Source: Aurantiochytrium sp. KH105 (taxonomy: Eukaryota; Sar; Bigyra; Thraustochytrida; Thraustochytriidae). From it: DNA of 64,000 nt. Positions 27,529 through 37,368 of this stretch are shown in pieces. Positions within the stretch are counted from its first letter, which is position 1. Each line of letters opens with the position of its first letter. Made by a program: the position numbers and the translations under genes. The DNA lies in the NCBI GenBank assembly GCA_003116975.1, contig BGKB01000007.1, positions 372,001 to 436,000 on the forward strand. The letters are read 5' to 3'. The notes under the pieces are model-generated. The model searched no databases. It was not told where the DNA came from and worked only from the letters and a program-made list of their open reading frames with translations.

Positions 27529-30500
27529 CTAATAAGCGTGTGCAAGCGAGAACATGCCCGAGGAAGGCACAATGATCGCAGCGTCTCCAGAGATGGAGAT
27601 CATGTTGTAGACAGACTTGAGCGACTTGACGGTCGACTGCCGCGGAGTGATCTTGTACGAGAGCAGAACGTTGCCCTGCAGCGCAGCTACGTGCGCGCGT
27701 GCAATGGCTTGCGCCTCGTTGAGGAACTCCTGGAAAAACTTGCCCATACCACCCCCGCCCTCGCGCACTGCCCATGATTCGCGAATAAAGTGCAAATTGA
27801 TGCGCCCCAAGTAGCGAACGATCGTGTGTTCGGGTACAAAGGGAAGTGGCGTGACATGGATCATTACATGCAGAGCGCCATGCTCGCGCCCCCCTTGTAG
27901 AGGCTCCAAAGCTGGCTTCTCCGGGGCAATCATCAGTTCGCCCATATTGCTTGCAGAATGCTGCACTTGAAGGCTCGACGAAAACGAGCCATCCCGATCG
28001 TCCGAGCTATCTATCGACGAGCTACCGGCGCGCTGCAAGGGCGGAACCATATCATTCTGGTCCCATGACGATGTTTGGCTCGCAACCTCAGGTCTTGAAG
28101 CCTCATCTTCGGCTCCACTTGGCAATGTTGAGGTCCCGGTACCCGGTTCTCTTGTTGCCGTCGATGACGGAAACGGCGCCCCACCAGACGTATCGACCAG
28201 AACTGTGTCGCTCGATCGAGCAACCATCATCGAGGCACTTGCTTCAGATATGGCCAACTGCCGCGATGAACTCGCATCGCCTCTCTCCACGTCTGCATAT
28301 GGGGCCTCCGAACGTATGTGCAGCGTTGTCGACATCCCGCCTCGCAGCAACGACTGATCCGTCAATGAGGAGCCATGCAGACTTCCCACAGATCGGCGAA
28401 AGTTCAAGTGCGGAAGATGCGGCAAGGGAACGTGCAAGTGACGCTTGATTCGCGGAAGGTGGAATCGCGAGAGCAGCGGGGAGGCGCGCCGCCGTTGCTC
28501 AACGACGGGCGGTACGCTGCTCAGTAGCTCGAGATCCGCGCCCGCGTGCGACGCTGGATCAAGTCCACCACCAAGCGCTGCACCATCCTCGGCGAGATAA
28601 GTACTTCGTTCTTTTCTTGCCCAAATCTCTTGCTCCGCCATCTGCAGCTGCAAATCTTCTGGATGCGCATTCAAAGCCCGTTCCGAAACAGGGTCCAGCA
28701 CCAGGGTGTCCGGCAGTCCGTAATAACCACGCGGCGTCGGCGCGGTCATGGCGTTTCCTGGTAGCAACGCCTCTGAAAGCTCAAAGGACCCCTCCTCTTC
28801 GGGAGCCTCTCGCGCCGGGACCATGCGTGATTGCAAAAGCTTCTTCATCATCTGCTCAATCGTTGAAGGCACCACCGTCGGTAAACCTCCCACAGAAGGC
28901 TCAAACTTCCATAAATTGACAAACATCGAGCTTGGTTGCTGCAACATCGCTTGCGTTGGCATTTCCGCGCGGTGAACCACGGCAGTAAGCATCACCTCGA
29001 CCGTGAACTCACTTGGAATTGAGAGGTCGCAGCGAATTCCACGCACCTCACACGGGACCATAGCCATCAATTTTACCGCAAGCATGCCGTGCAACTCCTG
29101 GAATAGTTCTGCAAATTGGGTGTTAAGACGCGCCACACGCGTCTCATCCATGCTTTTGCGAACGATCATCATCACCATGTGCGGCTTTCGCACAGACGAC
29201 ATCGCGCGACCACCGCCACCTCCGGCGAACCCGACTCCTCCTTGAGGAAGAATCTCCGTGTTACAGACGGCAATGCCCGGAGGAAGCTGCTTGTCCAATA
29301 TCACAGCCATGACGTCCTCATCTGTCTCATCGTCGACTTCAATCACAAACGTGTTTCGCGTGCTTCTAATTTCTGATAACAATGCTTCTGCCCGATCCAC
29401 TTCCATGTCGCTGTCCTCGCTCGACGACGACGAAGATGACGATGACGAAGACCACGACTCTTCCTCGCGCGCTTCATCGTCGGAGTCGCTGAGCAACGGC
29501 ACGGGGTCGTTGACCGCGTCCAAATGCTGCCCAGCCCATGTCCACGAGAGCGACGAAGTTGATCCTGACGAAGAAGAGCTCGATGAAGAAGAAGAGGAAG
29601 AAGAAGAAGAGGAAGAGGAAGAAGACGTCGACAAGGACGACGGTGACGAAACTGCCGAAAGCGCAGAACGCATCGACTTACGAGACCGAGAACTCTTTGA
29701 TGAGGACGATTCCGATGCAGACGATTCCGATGACGCCGCCCCTGCCGAGGAGCCGTGCGAGCGACGGCGCTGGACCGATTCATGCGCAGGGTTCCCGCCT
29801 CCTTGCGCACCATTGGGAGGCACTGACCGCGTCCGAGACTTGGCAGAGGCCGACGACGAGACTCGCGATCTCGCGCTCGAATCGCCATCTGAACGATTGC
29901 CGTTCCGCCGCGGTCCGTACTCGCCTGCATTCCGTCCATGATCCGTTCCGCGCCCTGATCGCTCCCGGCGACCTTTGCTGCTTTGCTTCTTGTGCGAGCG
30001 ATGCTTCTTGCGCGACGATTTGCTTGGTCGACGCACAAGACTCGGACGACTCTTTGAGCTGCGCATTTTCCCTTTTGGGGTGGCTTGGTGGGAACCAAGC
30101 TCCCCTGCGCGGTGGCCACTCTTTGACTTGCTTCCCGCAGGCGGCTCATAATCGTGATCTTCACTTTCTCCGATATCTTCTGCCTCATCATCACCGCGAT
30201 AATCAATATCTCGCGAGGCAAGAATGTCGCGCTTCCGTGTTGCTCGCGACTCGGAGTCTCGGTCTTGCCCCGACAGCTGTCGCCGTTGAAGCTTTGCAAT
30301 CAGATTTTTGCCTCCGGTGGCTCTTTCTTTGCGTAATTTACCCTCCCACCCACGACTTGAACGCGCTCGCGAAGAATTCATCAAGCTCCCTTTGCCTTTT
30401 TGCTCCGTTCCACTTGATCCTGTCCCATTGTTCAGCGATGCAAAAGACGACGTGACATTCGAGGTTGATCGCGACATTCCATCTCCTGCTCGTCGCGTAC

Positions 30501-33500
30501 GTGAAAACGGTGCGAACATGGTCTTTGCGGCAAGGGCAAAGCTTGCATTCTCCGTGTCTCCTCCGGTCCCTGCATCGATAACGTCCAGACCGTCTTTGCC
30601 GGCATCGGCAGCAAGCTTGGCGTGCCGGTGCGCTCCGCTTGATGACTTGGCATCAGAGTGATGCGCTTCCGGATCATCCTCCGCAGCATCGCCCTCGGCC
30701 CCTTCCGTTTCGCGAATGCTCTGTGAAATCACGTGCGAATCGGAATTGAATCGATGCCGCAAGGCTCGATGCGGCGTCCGCGAAGACGACTTGGTGGGAC
30801 TTTCGTTATCCTTGTCGTCACCAAGATCCGTCGTTGTGTGGTGAAAGGGCTGTTGTTTTGACGAGGAAGGCCGGTTGAGGTCCCGCGTCTTCGCACGAAG
30901 ACGCTTCCACACCGAAACGGGTTGGGGTCCTTGCAAAGAACGACCGCGAGCGGCGGCATGGTCTTCGCCAAAGGTTTTACCCCGATGCGCTGTTGCCCCA
31001 TCCTCGCTGCCGCCGTGGGTACTTTCTCCCGGATCCTCCCAATTGCGTTCATGCTTCGTGGGGAAGTCTCCTCCGTTCTCTTCGTCTTCCTCTTCTTCGT
31101 CCAGCGTGGGCGTCGCCACAGGCGTCGGCGCCTCAGATGCCTCGCCCTGTCGCAATTCACTCACCGCACCTTCGGAAGGATGCCCACGCCTCCGCGCGAG
31201 ACGTGCAATGACCGCGACAGGATTCCGCGTCTTGGCTGTGCTACGGGATGAAGGGCTCCGATGCGACGAAAGCGCTCGTCCAATACTCCGATCCTTTTCT
31301 GTATCGTGATCGTGCCCGTGTTCCACATCGGCAGCGTCCTCATGGTGACTTTTCTCCTCACGTGACCCGTGCAGATCCCCGCTCCCGCCAGGATAGCTCG
31401 AAAGGTCTGCGTTGCCGTGCCCGTCGAGGCCAAGCGAACGCGCCGAGCTGTACGTGGGGTCGTCCGTATCCATGCCGCTCTCGCCGGTTCGAAAGCCGCC
31501 AAGCGGGATCACATCGACGGTCAAATGCTCGTCGACCACGGCGTCAGCGCTTCGCCCCGATTCGCGCGAGCGACGAGAAAGTCGATACGCAGCCTCGCGG
31601 CCGCGCTTGCGGCGTTTGCGCTGCCGTTTGCGTGCACGGCGCTTGCGGGCCTCAAGGAGATATTCTTGCTGCCAACGACGGCGCGTCGCTCGTGTTGCTC
31701 GCTTCATGCGCCGCTTTGCTGTCGCGATAGCTTGCCGATACAGCCGAGCCTCGTTTGTGGCCATAGTGAGCATGCGGTCGCGATTTGCTGCGGCAATTCG
31801 CTCAATCTCCTTTTGAATGCGAACGTGCTTGCGATCGTCTTGGTCCTCGACCTCAAGACTGCGATGAATGCGCAAGACGGCCGGCGGTGGCAAGGCAGGC
31901 GAGTGCACGGCCGTGGCCGTCGTCACACCAATCATCAAGCTTGAACCGATTTGGACCTGGGATCGCAGCCCAAACGCAGCGTTCATTCCCATGAGCTTGA
32001 GCTTGAGCATGAGCTGCTTGTGCAACTCAATCTCCAGGAAAATGAGATTCTCGGACACGGCTGAGGCGTCCACCTCGCGACTCTCCGCCTTGGAGTTGAG
32101 TTTAGGCCGAACGCGGCAGATTCGCGCCTCCACGAGAACACCGTGACCTGTGACGGGCAACAGGGGCGGCACCTCCGTCGTGGCAAGGATGACTTCAGGA
32201 ACCCACTTTTTCCGGCAAAGTCCGCACGGTACAAGACGCATGTTTGCAAAGGGCGCATTTTCACGATGATAAGGGGCGTGCACAATGGAGCATGGCAGAA
32301 CAGGCTTAGTTTCACGACGGCGCTGCTTGCGCGCCTCAACATGACTCATCCCTCGAGGCCTTCCTCCAGCAGCAGCGGCCGCGCCACCGAAAGTTCCGGT
32401 TGCGCTGGTGGCATTGTTGGCGGCAGAAGAGGCCGTATTGCCTCCTGCACCAGCCGTCAGGCCATCTCCATCCTCATTGTCCCCAGGCGCTCCGGGACTT
32501 TGGGAGCGGTGCCCGTACGCGCCACTTGGATCAGGGTCCATCGAGCTCGTTGGCTGCGGTGACGGTGATTGAGGATGCTGAAGCATTGAAATGGAATTCC
32601 GAGGCGAGTCCGATTGCGATTGTTTCGGACTACCCATGCGATGGGCCTGCCTTTGACGCTTGATCGCTTCGGCACGTTTCCGGTGCTTTTCGCGCTGACG
32701 CTGATCATGTCTTTCCTTCGTCTTGGTCTGCCACTCGTCGAGGTGCAGTCGCAGCTGCTGGTAATGGCTAAATTTGTTGCTCCCCGGGGGCGCAAGTTCC
32801 ATGACGACCATTTCTTGTGAGGTGTTGGCGTCTGGATCACTGCCATGGTCGGCCTCGCCAGCGGCTTCATTACCGTCTACGGAATAGCCTACGGCCCACG
32901 TGGCAGAATCTCCGCGCCCCCCACTGCCCTTTCCGCTCATGAACCCGCGAGACACGAGCAGACTTGCGACCACTCCTCCGCCGGTTGACCCAGCGCCAAG
33001 CGCATGATGGTCGCCGGCGAGATCATTGGAAGTCGTTGATGAGGACGCGTCATCACCGTCTCTTTCTCGCAAGTTGTCGTGAATGGCCAAGGCGCGGTTC
33101 TGCTGAGCTCGCGACCTCCGTGCGCGATCGCGGACGGCATCAGACGCTGCAGCAACACTCCAGATGGGGCGGTCCGAAAGGATTGCTGCTGCGGTCCCGG
33201 TGGCCTGCAATATGCATACGTCATCATGTACGACGCACTGCTCTTTGTAGCCGAGAACGTAGCGGCATCGAAGTGATCTGGCGTGGGAGCGAATTTCCTC
33301 GCGAATTTCAGCCCACCATTCGTCACGGGTTTCCTGATCCGAAATTTTGGCAGCAAGACGTCCCAGAAACTTTACAGAACGCGTTGCCACCACCCCACCG
33401 AGTCGCACGCGTATGTTCATGGGAAGAACCGTAATTGTGAGCAAGGTTACCTCACGCTCGAGACCAGGCAACTTGCGAATGTATTGCGTAGCGGACCCAG

Positions 33501-35067
33501 TACCACCACCACCGCCGCCGCCGCCTCCGCCACCACCCGGTCCGCCGCCGCCTACGGAGTTTTCGTCATCGCTGGAGCTTCCCGCATCGTTGGCCCTCTC
33601 AATTACCTCCAGACGGCGCGGCGCGGATGGAACACTGCGCACAAGCTCGCTCGAGATCGCTCCAAGTCTGGGACTAAGATGTCGCGCAGATTGAGAGCGC
33701 GCGCCTCCGAAAGAAAATGTGCGACGGTGGTGATTTGGGCGAGGGTCCAACGATACAACTTTGATTCCGCAATGAACAAAGGCGAGCGCTGGGAAATTAA
33801 GATTTCGGATGGTCTCCAGTGCGCCGACGCCACCAGGCATGCCATCCGAAGGGGGAAGCAGAGGTATCGCGCTTGCAATAGGACGCGAAAGCGGTCCGAC
33901 GGATCCAGGCAAGACCACCGCGTCTTCGTAGACATTTCCAACAATGGGCTCGACAATGCAGGCTGTCCCAGACCCACGAGCAACCATGCCCGAGTCGCCC
34001 TCAACATCAAAGGTTTGGTGATAGCCAACGACGGCGTTACCTCCGAGTTCGAGGACCTTTTTTCCGATTTGGCGCCTCACTTGGCTCGACAATTTATACA
34101 AGAGGTTCTGACGTGACTCGTTGCTCTTGCGCGCAGTGCGAAAATTGTCAATGAGCTCGAACTCCGGGTCAGCCTCGACAACGAGCTCCTCTACAAATCC
34201 GAGCAAATGTTTTACGGTCATCACAGACTGCTCAAGGGATGATGCAGCAAAAAAAGGGACTCCTGCAGAGCTGTCCTTCCAAGGGTTCTCATCACCGTAA
34301 AAAGTGATCTTTACTGCCACATGGAGCTCGCCGCGGATCCCATTCAACGTGTCGTAGATCGGAAACCAGCCCGACAGCTGGTCCTCTTCAATTCGAGGGT
34401 AGGTCGCCGGCGCTTGATTCTCTGTTGCGTCAGCGCCTGGTCCTGCAGCATAATTTTTGCCCATGTCATTTCCCGGTATCCGCTCGTTGCTGCTTGTGCT
34501 GTTGTGGTTGTGGAGTCCGTGGCCTGCATTCGCGTGAGCACCAGCTTCGAGTGCAAGATTTCCGCTCTCTGGTCCCATCTGTCGCTGCCCAGGTTGCTCT
34601 CCGATAGCTCTTGAAGGGCTTTCGTCTGCGGCGGCACCGCCATCATCAAGGGATCCTTCACCGCTAAGGGCCCGGGCAGGCAGCGAAGTCGATCGCTGTA
34701 GAGGAGGGCTTTGATCGGCCCCGGCCACGACTGCAGCAGCGCCACTCGTTCGATCGGCGCTGTCGACTGCCATTTGCAGCAGCGGGCCGAGGCCGATGGA
34801 CACAGTGCCAATGAGATCATCCGCGCTGTAGACATCGTGGTCTAGCACCCGAAAGACGAGCGGCTCATTCTGCAGATCCGAATCGTCGAGGACCTGAAAG
34901 CGATGGTCTTCCTTCCATGACGGGTCGAGGGTTTTGCGCGCGATTTGCGTCTGGAACAATTGGTTCGCGAAGCGGACCTCGACAAAAGCGTCGGTGAGGT
35001 TCGAGGTGCGGTCCATGACCGGGAGGTCCCTGGCCTCCAGGACACGAAACTTGAGAAAGGAGGGCAT
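27529..35067 (-). CDS. C2CD5: Giant C2CD5 (CDP138)-like C2-domain protein
   Basis: Human C2CD5 is an Akt substrate with a Ca2+-binding C2 domain, linked to GLUT4 vesicle fusion. The 2512-residue homologue opens with a C2 domain (about 1-110). All five Ca2+-ligand Asp positions are kept: 19, 26, 76, 78 and 84. The conserved C2CD5 core then appears in pieces: SGWFPIYDTLNGIRGE (about 230), GNAVVGYHQTFD (about 350), ETRDEWWAEIREEIRSHA (about 590), a Cys-containing segment plus YLxxIELHKQL-like region (about 920-1066), NTFVIEVDDETDEDV (about 1905) and a C-terminal block (about 2396-2512) with YLGRINLHFIRE and AHVAALQGNVLLSY. Long disordered inserts, including poly-Gly, poly-Ser and Ser/Arg-rich stretches, make it 2.5 times the human length (about 1000). 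The first Cys pair of the human zinc-knuckle-like segment is only half kept. No frameshift is seen. Confidence 0.88.
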   Translation of the reverse strand: MPSFLKFRVLEARDLPVMDRTSNLTDAFVEVRFANQLFQTQIARKTLDPSWKEDHRFQVLDDSDLQNEPLVFRVLDHDVYSADDLIGTVSIGLGPLLQMAVDSADRTSGAAAVVAGADQSPPLQRSTSLPARALSGEGSLDDGGAAADESPSRAIGEQPGQRQMGPESGNLALEAGAHANAGHGLHNHNSTSSNERIPGNDMGKNYAAGPGADATENQAPATYPRIEEDQLSGWFPIYDTLNGIRGELHVAVKITFYGDENPWKDSSAGVPFFAASSLEQSVMTVKHLLGFVEELVVEADPEFELIDNFRTARKSNESRQNLLYKLSSQVRRQIGKKVLELGGNAVVGYHQTFDVEGDSGMVARGSGTACIVEPIVGNVYEDAVVLPGSVGPLSRPIASAIPLLPPSDGMPGGVGALETIRNLNFPALAFVHCGIKVVSLDPRPNHHRRTFSFGGARSQSARHLSPRLGAISSELVRSVPSAPRRLEVIERANDAGSSSDDENSVGGGGPGGGGGGGGGGGGTGSATQYIRKLPGLEREVTLLTITVLPMNIRVRLGGVVATRSVKFLGRLAAKISDQETRDEWWAEIREEIRSHARSLRCRYVLGYKEQCVVHDDVCILQATGTAAAILSDRPIWSVAAASDAVRDRARRSRAQQNRALAIHDNLRERDGDDASSSTTSNDLAGDHHALGAGSTGGGVVASLLVSRGFMSGKGSGGRGDSATWAVGYSVDGNEAAGEADHGSDPDANTSQEMVVMELAPPGSNKFSHYQQLRLHLDEWQTKTKERHDQRQREKHRKRAEAIKRQRQAHRMGSPKQSQSDSPRNSISMLQHPQSPSPQPTSSMDPDPSGAYGHRSQSPGAPGDNEDGDGLTAGAGGNTASSAANNATSATGTFGGAAAAAGGRPRGMSHVEARKQRRRETKPVLPCSIVHAPYHRENAPFANMRLVPCGLCRKKWVPEVILATTEVPPLLPVTGHGVLVEARICRVRPKLNSKAESREVDASAVSENLIFLEIELHKQLMLKLKLMGMNAAFGLRSQVQIGSSLMIGVTTATAVHSPALPPPAVLRIHRSLEVEDQDDRKHVRIQKEIERIAAANRDRMLTMATNEARLYRQAIATAKRRMKRATRATRRRWQQEYLLEARKRRARKRQRKRRKRGREAAYRLSRRSRESGRSADAVVDEHLTVDVIPLGGFRTGESGMDTDDPTYSSARSLGLDGHGNADLSSYPGGSGDLHGSREEKSHHEDAADVEHGHDHDTEKDRSIGRALSSHRSPSSRSTAKTRNPVAVIARLARRRGHPSEGAVSELRQGEASEAPTPVATPTLDEEEEDEENGGDFPTKHERNWEDPGESTHGGSEDGATAHRGKTFGEDHAAARGRSLQGPQPVSVWKRLRAKTRDLNRPSSSKQQPFHHTTTDLGDDKDNESPTKSSSRTPHRALRHRFNSDSHVISQSIRETEGAEGDAAEDDPEAHHSDAKSSSGAHRHAKLAADAGKDGLDVIDAGTGGDTENASFALAAKTMFAPFSRTRRAGDGMSRSTSNVTSSFASLNNGTGSSGTEQKGKGSLMNSSRARSSRGWEGKLRKERATGGKNLIAKLQRRQLSGQDRDSESRATRKRDILASRDIDYRGDDEAEDIGESEDHDYEPPAGSKSKSGHRAGELGSHQATPKGKMRSSKSRPSLVRRPSKSSRKKHRSHKKQSSKGRRERSGRGTDHGRNAGEYGPRRNGNRSDGDSSARSRVSSSASAKSRTRSVPPNGAQGGGNPAHESVQRRRSHGSSAGAASSESSASESSSSKSSRSRKSMRSALSAVSSPSSLSTSSSSSSSSSSSSSSSSSSSSGSTSSLSWTWAGQHLDAVNDPVPLLSDSDDEAREEESWSSSSSSSSSSSEDSDMEVDRAEALLSEIRSTRNTFVIEVDDETDEDVMAVILDKQLPPGIAVCNTEILPQGGVGFAGGGGGRAMSSVRKPHMVMMIVRKSMDETRVARLNTQFAELFQELHGMLAVKLMAMVPCEVRGIRCDLSIPSEFTVEVMLTAVVHRAEMPTQAMLQQPSSMFVNLWKFEPSVGGLPTVVPSTIEQMMKKLLQSRMVPAREAPEEEGSFELSEALLPGNAMTAPTPRGYYGLPDTLVLDPVSERALNAHPEDLQLQMAEQEIWARKERSTYLAEDGAALGGGLDPASHAGADLELLSSVPPVVEQRRRASPLLSRFHLPRIKRHLHVPLPHLPHLNFRRSVGSLHGSSLTDQSLLRGGMSTTLHIRSEAPYADVERGDASSSRQLAISEASASMMVARSSDTVLVDTSGGAPFPSSTATREPGTGTSTLPSGAEDEASRPEVASQTSSWDQNDMVPPLQRAGSSSIDSSDDRDGSFSSSLQVQHSASNMGELMIAPEKPALEPLQGGREHGALHVMIHVTPLPFVPEHTIVRYLGRINLHFIRESWAVREGGGGMGKFFQEFLNEAQAIARAHVAALQGNVLLSYKITPRQSTVKSLKSVYNMISISGDAAIIVPSSGMFSLAHAY
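29565..29632 (-). repeat. Poly-Ser-encoding triplet tract in the C2CD5 homologue
   Basis: On the minus strand this is a run of TCT/TCC/TCG-type Ser codons giving about 20 consecutive serines. It is a site where length variation or slippage is expected. The mixed codons argue for selection on the peptide rather than recent expansion alone. Confidence 0.7.
33500..33546 (-). repeat. Poly-Gly-encoding GGN tract in the C2CD5 homologue
   Basis: A run of GGT/GGC/GGA codons yields a glycine stretch of about 12 residues, interrupted by one Pro just before it. It lies between the first and second conserved C2CD5 core blocks and behaves as a flexible linker. Confidence 0.65.
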
Positions 35068-35600
35068 GGCGACCAGGTCCCCGCGGCCGGCCCTGCCTCT
35101 CTACCCTCCCACCTCCTCGCCTTGTCGCGGCCGCCCTCGCGCGCAGGGCCGCTGCGCCGCCGCCCAAGGCCCTTTGGGTCGTCATCCATCCTCCCCTCCG
35201 CAAGACGCCGCCGTTCGCACTCGAGCGCGCGCACTGCGCTCGCTCACTGGTCGCGCGCCGCCGCGCCGCGATGAAAGACATGAAAGACGCGGGTCTAACG
35301 TGCGCGTCTTTCAGCAGTGGCAGGCGCGGGGCGCGCAAGTGCTTATACCCTGGGAAAGTTCACTTACGCAAGTGCGGTAAAGAGTGAACGGCCAGTGTTC
35401 GAACGGTCGAGGCAGACCGCGACGTGGAGGAGTTTAGAAGTAAGCAATAACAAGGGGGGGAGAGAGAGAGAGAGTGAGAGAAGTCGAGGGAGATCGATCG
35501 ATCGAGGAGCAAAACCCTCGACGGGCAGAAATCAAACGACAGGAAGCGAGGGAGGGGCCCTCTTGCGAGCGACCAAGGGGAGATACGGCCTGCGACCACG
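35068..35600. other. Divergent promoter region (C2CD5 homologue / secreted protein)
   Basis: This 533-base stretch carries the 5' ends of two divergent genes. The C2CD5 side is GC-rich. Around 35340-35350 there is a TATA-like CTTATACC. A G run followed by a GA dinucleotide repeat (about 35455-35480) forms part of the leader of the secreted-protein gene. A CGAT cluster follows at about 35493-35505. No additional gene is seen. Confidence 0.4.
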
Positions 35601-37106
35601 ATGCTCGCCGCGACGATCCTGCGCCACCTGCTTGTGGTCGTGCTCGCCCTCGTGGTCGTGGCGGCTGCAGCCGGCCAGGAGGCTAGCGATGCCGCCGATG
35701 CAGCATGGGAGATGGACGGCGGCGCCGCGGGCCTAGCGCGCGGCGAGGTCAACGCGGACGCGGGACGCGAGGAGACGCACGGCGCCGACGCCGCGAACGC
35801 TTCTGCACTCAGCGCGCTCGACGAAGACGAATCCTGCGAGGACAATGATGATACCGGCCTGGAAGTGACCGACGCGGCGAACGTTGACTCTCAGGACGGC
35901 GAGGAAATCCTCATGAATGAGGGCGAGGAGGAGATGGAGGAGCCGGAAGATGTGCCGTTCGAGGACATTACGGGAAATCTGACCATCGTTAAGCCTCTAA
36001 ACGGAAGCGAAACCGAAGGTCGCGCTGTGGCAGTCCAGCTCAACGTAAACACGAACTGCATCAATGTAACCCGTTTCCAAGAAAAGTACAACACGTCCAA
36101 CATTTGCATTTCGCTTGATGACAGTGACTTTGCTTGCTGGCCCATTTTTGGCCTTTCACGCTTCCCACTGTACACGAATTTGACTGAGGGCGCGCATCAT
36201 CTCGTGGCCAAGCTCGTGGATCCGTTGACAGGCGAAGAGCTCATTGACGAAAGTGTAGCCGAGTCTACCTTTTTCATGGTACCTGTCAACGAGACAGCCA
36301 TCGCAGAGGCTGAGGCCGCAGCTGCCGAAGAACGTGCGCGCGCCGAAGAAGACGAAGACGTGGAAGATCAGGAGGAACCCGCTGAGCCTGAGACCGAGAC
36401 AATTCAGATTCCCCAAGTAGGCATCGAGTATCCTGCAACAGAGTATGCAGTGCCAGGAACCTTCGAGGTGCGGCTTCATATTGTCACGGCGACTAATTTG
36501 ACGCAGTTCCGGCGCTTGTTCCAAAACTCCTTTATTTGTCTTGCATTGGACGAGGCCTCGCACCAAGTCTGCTGGCCAATCTTCGAGGAGACCTACTACC
36601 CCAAATTTTTCAATCTCAAGCCCGGTGCGCACACTCTTGTGGCGCATCTCTCGCACCCTAACACGCTCGAGATTATTCCAGGTACCGCAATGGAAATTCG
36701 CACCTTTTGGGTCACGGAAAAGAACCAAGGCATGATCCCCATGACGCTTCGCGCACCCTCCGAAGGGTCGAATGCCTTTGGCGAGAGCACCCAAGCAACG
36801 ACGACGCAAGAAGCAGACGTGCAGCCCTCGCAAGAGGCATCATCATCATCATCATCATCTGTCACCATGGACTCAGAGGACGAGGCGCAGTCTGACAAGC
36901 CTCACGTGTCACTCCAGATCAACGTTGATGGCCAGCGCCATGTCCTCCTGGCCTTTGAAGGCGAGGACCCAGTCACAACGGCGGGTCAATTTTGCGTCGA
37001 GAAAAAAATCTTTGGCCAAAATTGCGTGTCTTCCATTTCTCGCCTCATCGAGGTCGAGTGGCAAAAGCTTCGAGATATTCCTCACATCGAGCTCTTTTCC
37101 ACTTGA
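35601..37106 (+). CDS. Secreted acidic protein with two copies of a CWPIF-containing domain
   Basis: I do not recognise the family. The 501-residue product has a strong signal peptide (about 24 residues, Leu/Val/Ala core), then an acidic low-complexity segment to about residue 115. Two related domains of about 105 residues follow (about 118-232 and 268-375). Each contains an N-terminal strand pattern, a PxxGxH-like GAHxLVAxL element and the shared core Ile-Cys-x-x-Leu-Asp followed by CWPIF, with two conserved cysteines that could pair. They are separated by a charged Glu-rich helix. A third, different C-terminal domain (about 430-500) follows a poly-Ser stretch and contains two Cys. Several N-glycosylation sequons occur in the first domain. 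The repeated domain looks like a beta-sandwich of the kind seen in extracellular or lumenal proteins (inference). Confidence 0.66.
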   Translation: MLAATILRHLLVVVLALVVVAAAAGQEASDAADAAWEMDGGAAGLARGEVNADAGREETHGADAANASALSALDEDESCEDNDDTGLEVTDAANVDSQDGEEILMNEGEEEMEEPEDVPFEDITGNLTIVKPLNGSETEGRAVAVQLNVNTNCINVTRFQEKYNTSNICISLDDSDFACWPIFGLSRFPLYTNLTEGAHHLVAKLVDPLTGEELIDESVAESTFFMVPVNETAIAEAEAAAAEERARAEEDEDVEDQEEPAEPETETIQIPQVGIEYPATEYAVPGTFEVRLHIVTATNLTQFRRLFQNSFICLALDEASHQVCWPIFEETYYPKFFNLKPGAHTLVAHLSHPNTLEIIPGTAMEIRTFWVTEKNQGMIPMTLRAPSEGSNAFGESTQATTTQEADVQPSQEASSSSSSSVTMDSEDEAQSDKPHVSLQINVDGQRHVLLAFEGEDPVTTAGQFCVEKKIFGQNCVSSISRLIEVEWQKLRDIPHIELFST

Positions 37107-37368
37107 TTTTACATAGGGAGAGAGACAGTCTTCGTTCACGCGAACAGGTGACAAGTCTTTGTAAGACTCCATGCATGCAAGCACTTATTTTTTTTTCTTT
37201 CCTTTCCTTCTTTACTTTCTTTCTGCTACCTAGTGCTTCGCGCCGTCGCCCGTTGGCTGGCTAATTGGCTCGAGAAGGTCTTGTTTTTCTTCTATTAGGT
37301 AAATTCTCTTTTTACGCATCGACGGGATTGCTTTTGATGGTTCGCAATCCGCCAAGACTAATGACTCA
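37107..37368. other. Convergent 3' spacer
   Basis: Short spacer between the secreted protein and the MT-A70-like gene, AT-rich with a long T run (about 37187-37220). It is taken as 3' untranslated sequence. Nothing else is seen. Confidence 0.35.

Noticed and set aside
28000-34200. Many plus-strand frames of 100-305 codons
   Set aside because: All are antisense to the C2CD5 homologue, whose conserved blocks fix the true strand and frame.
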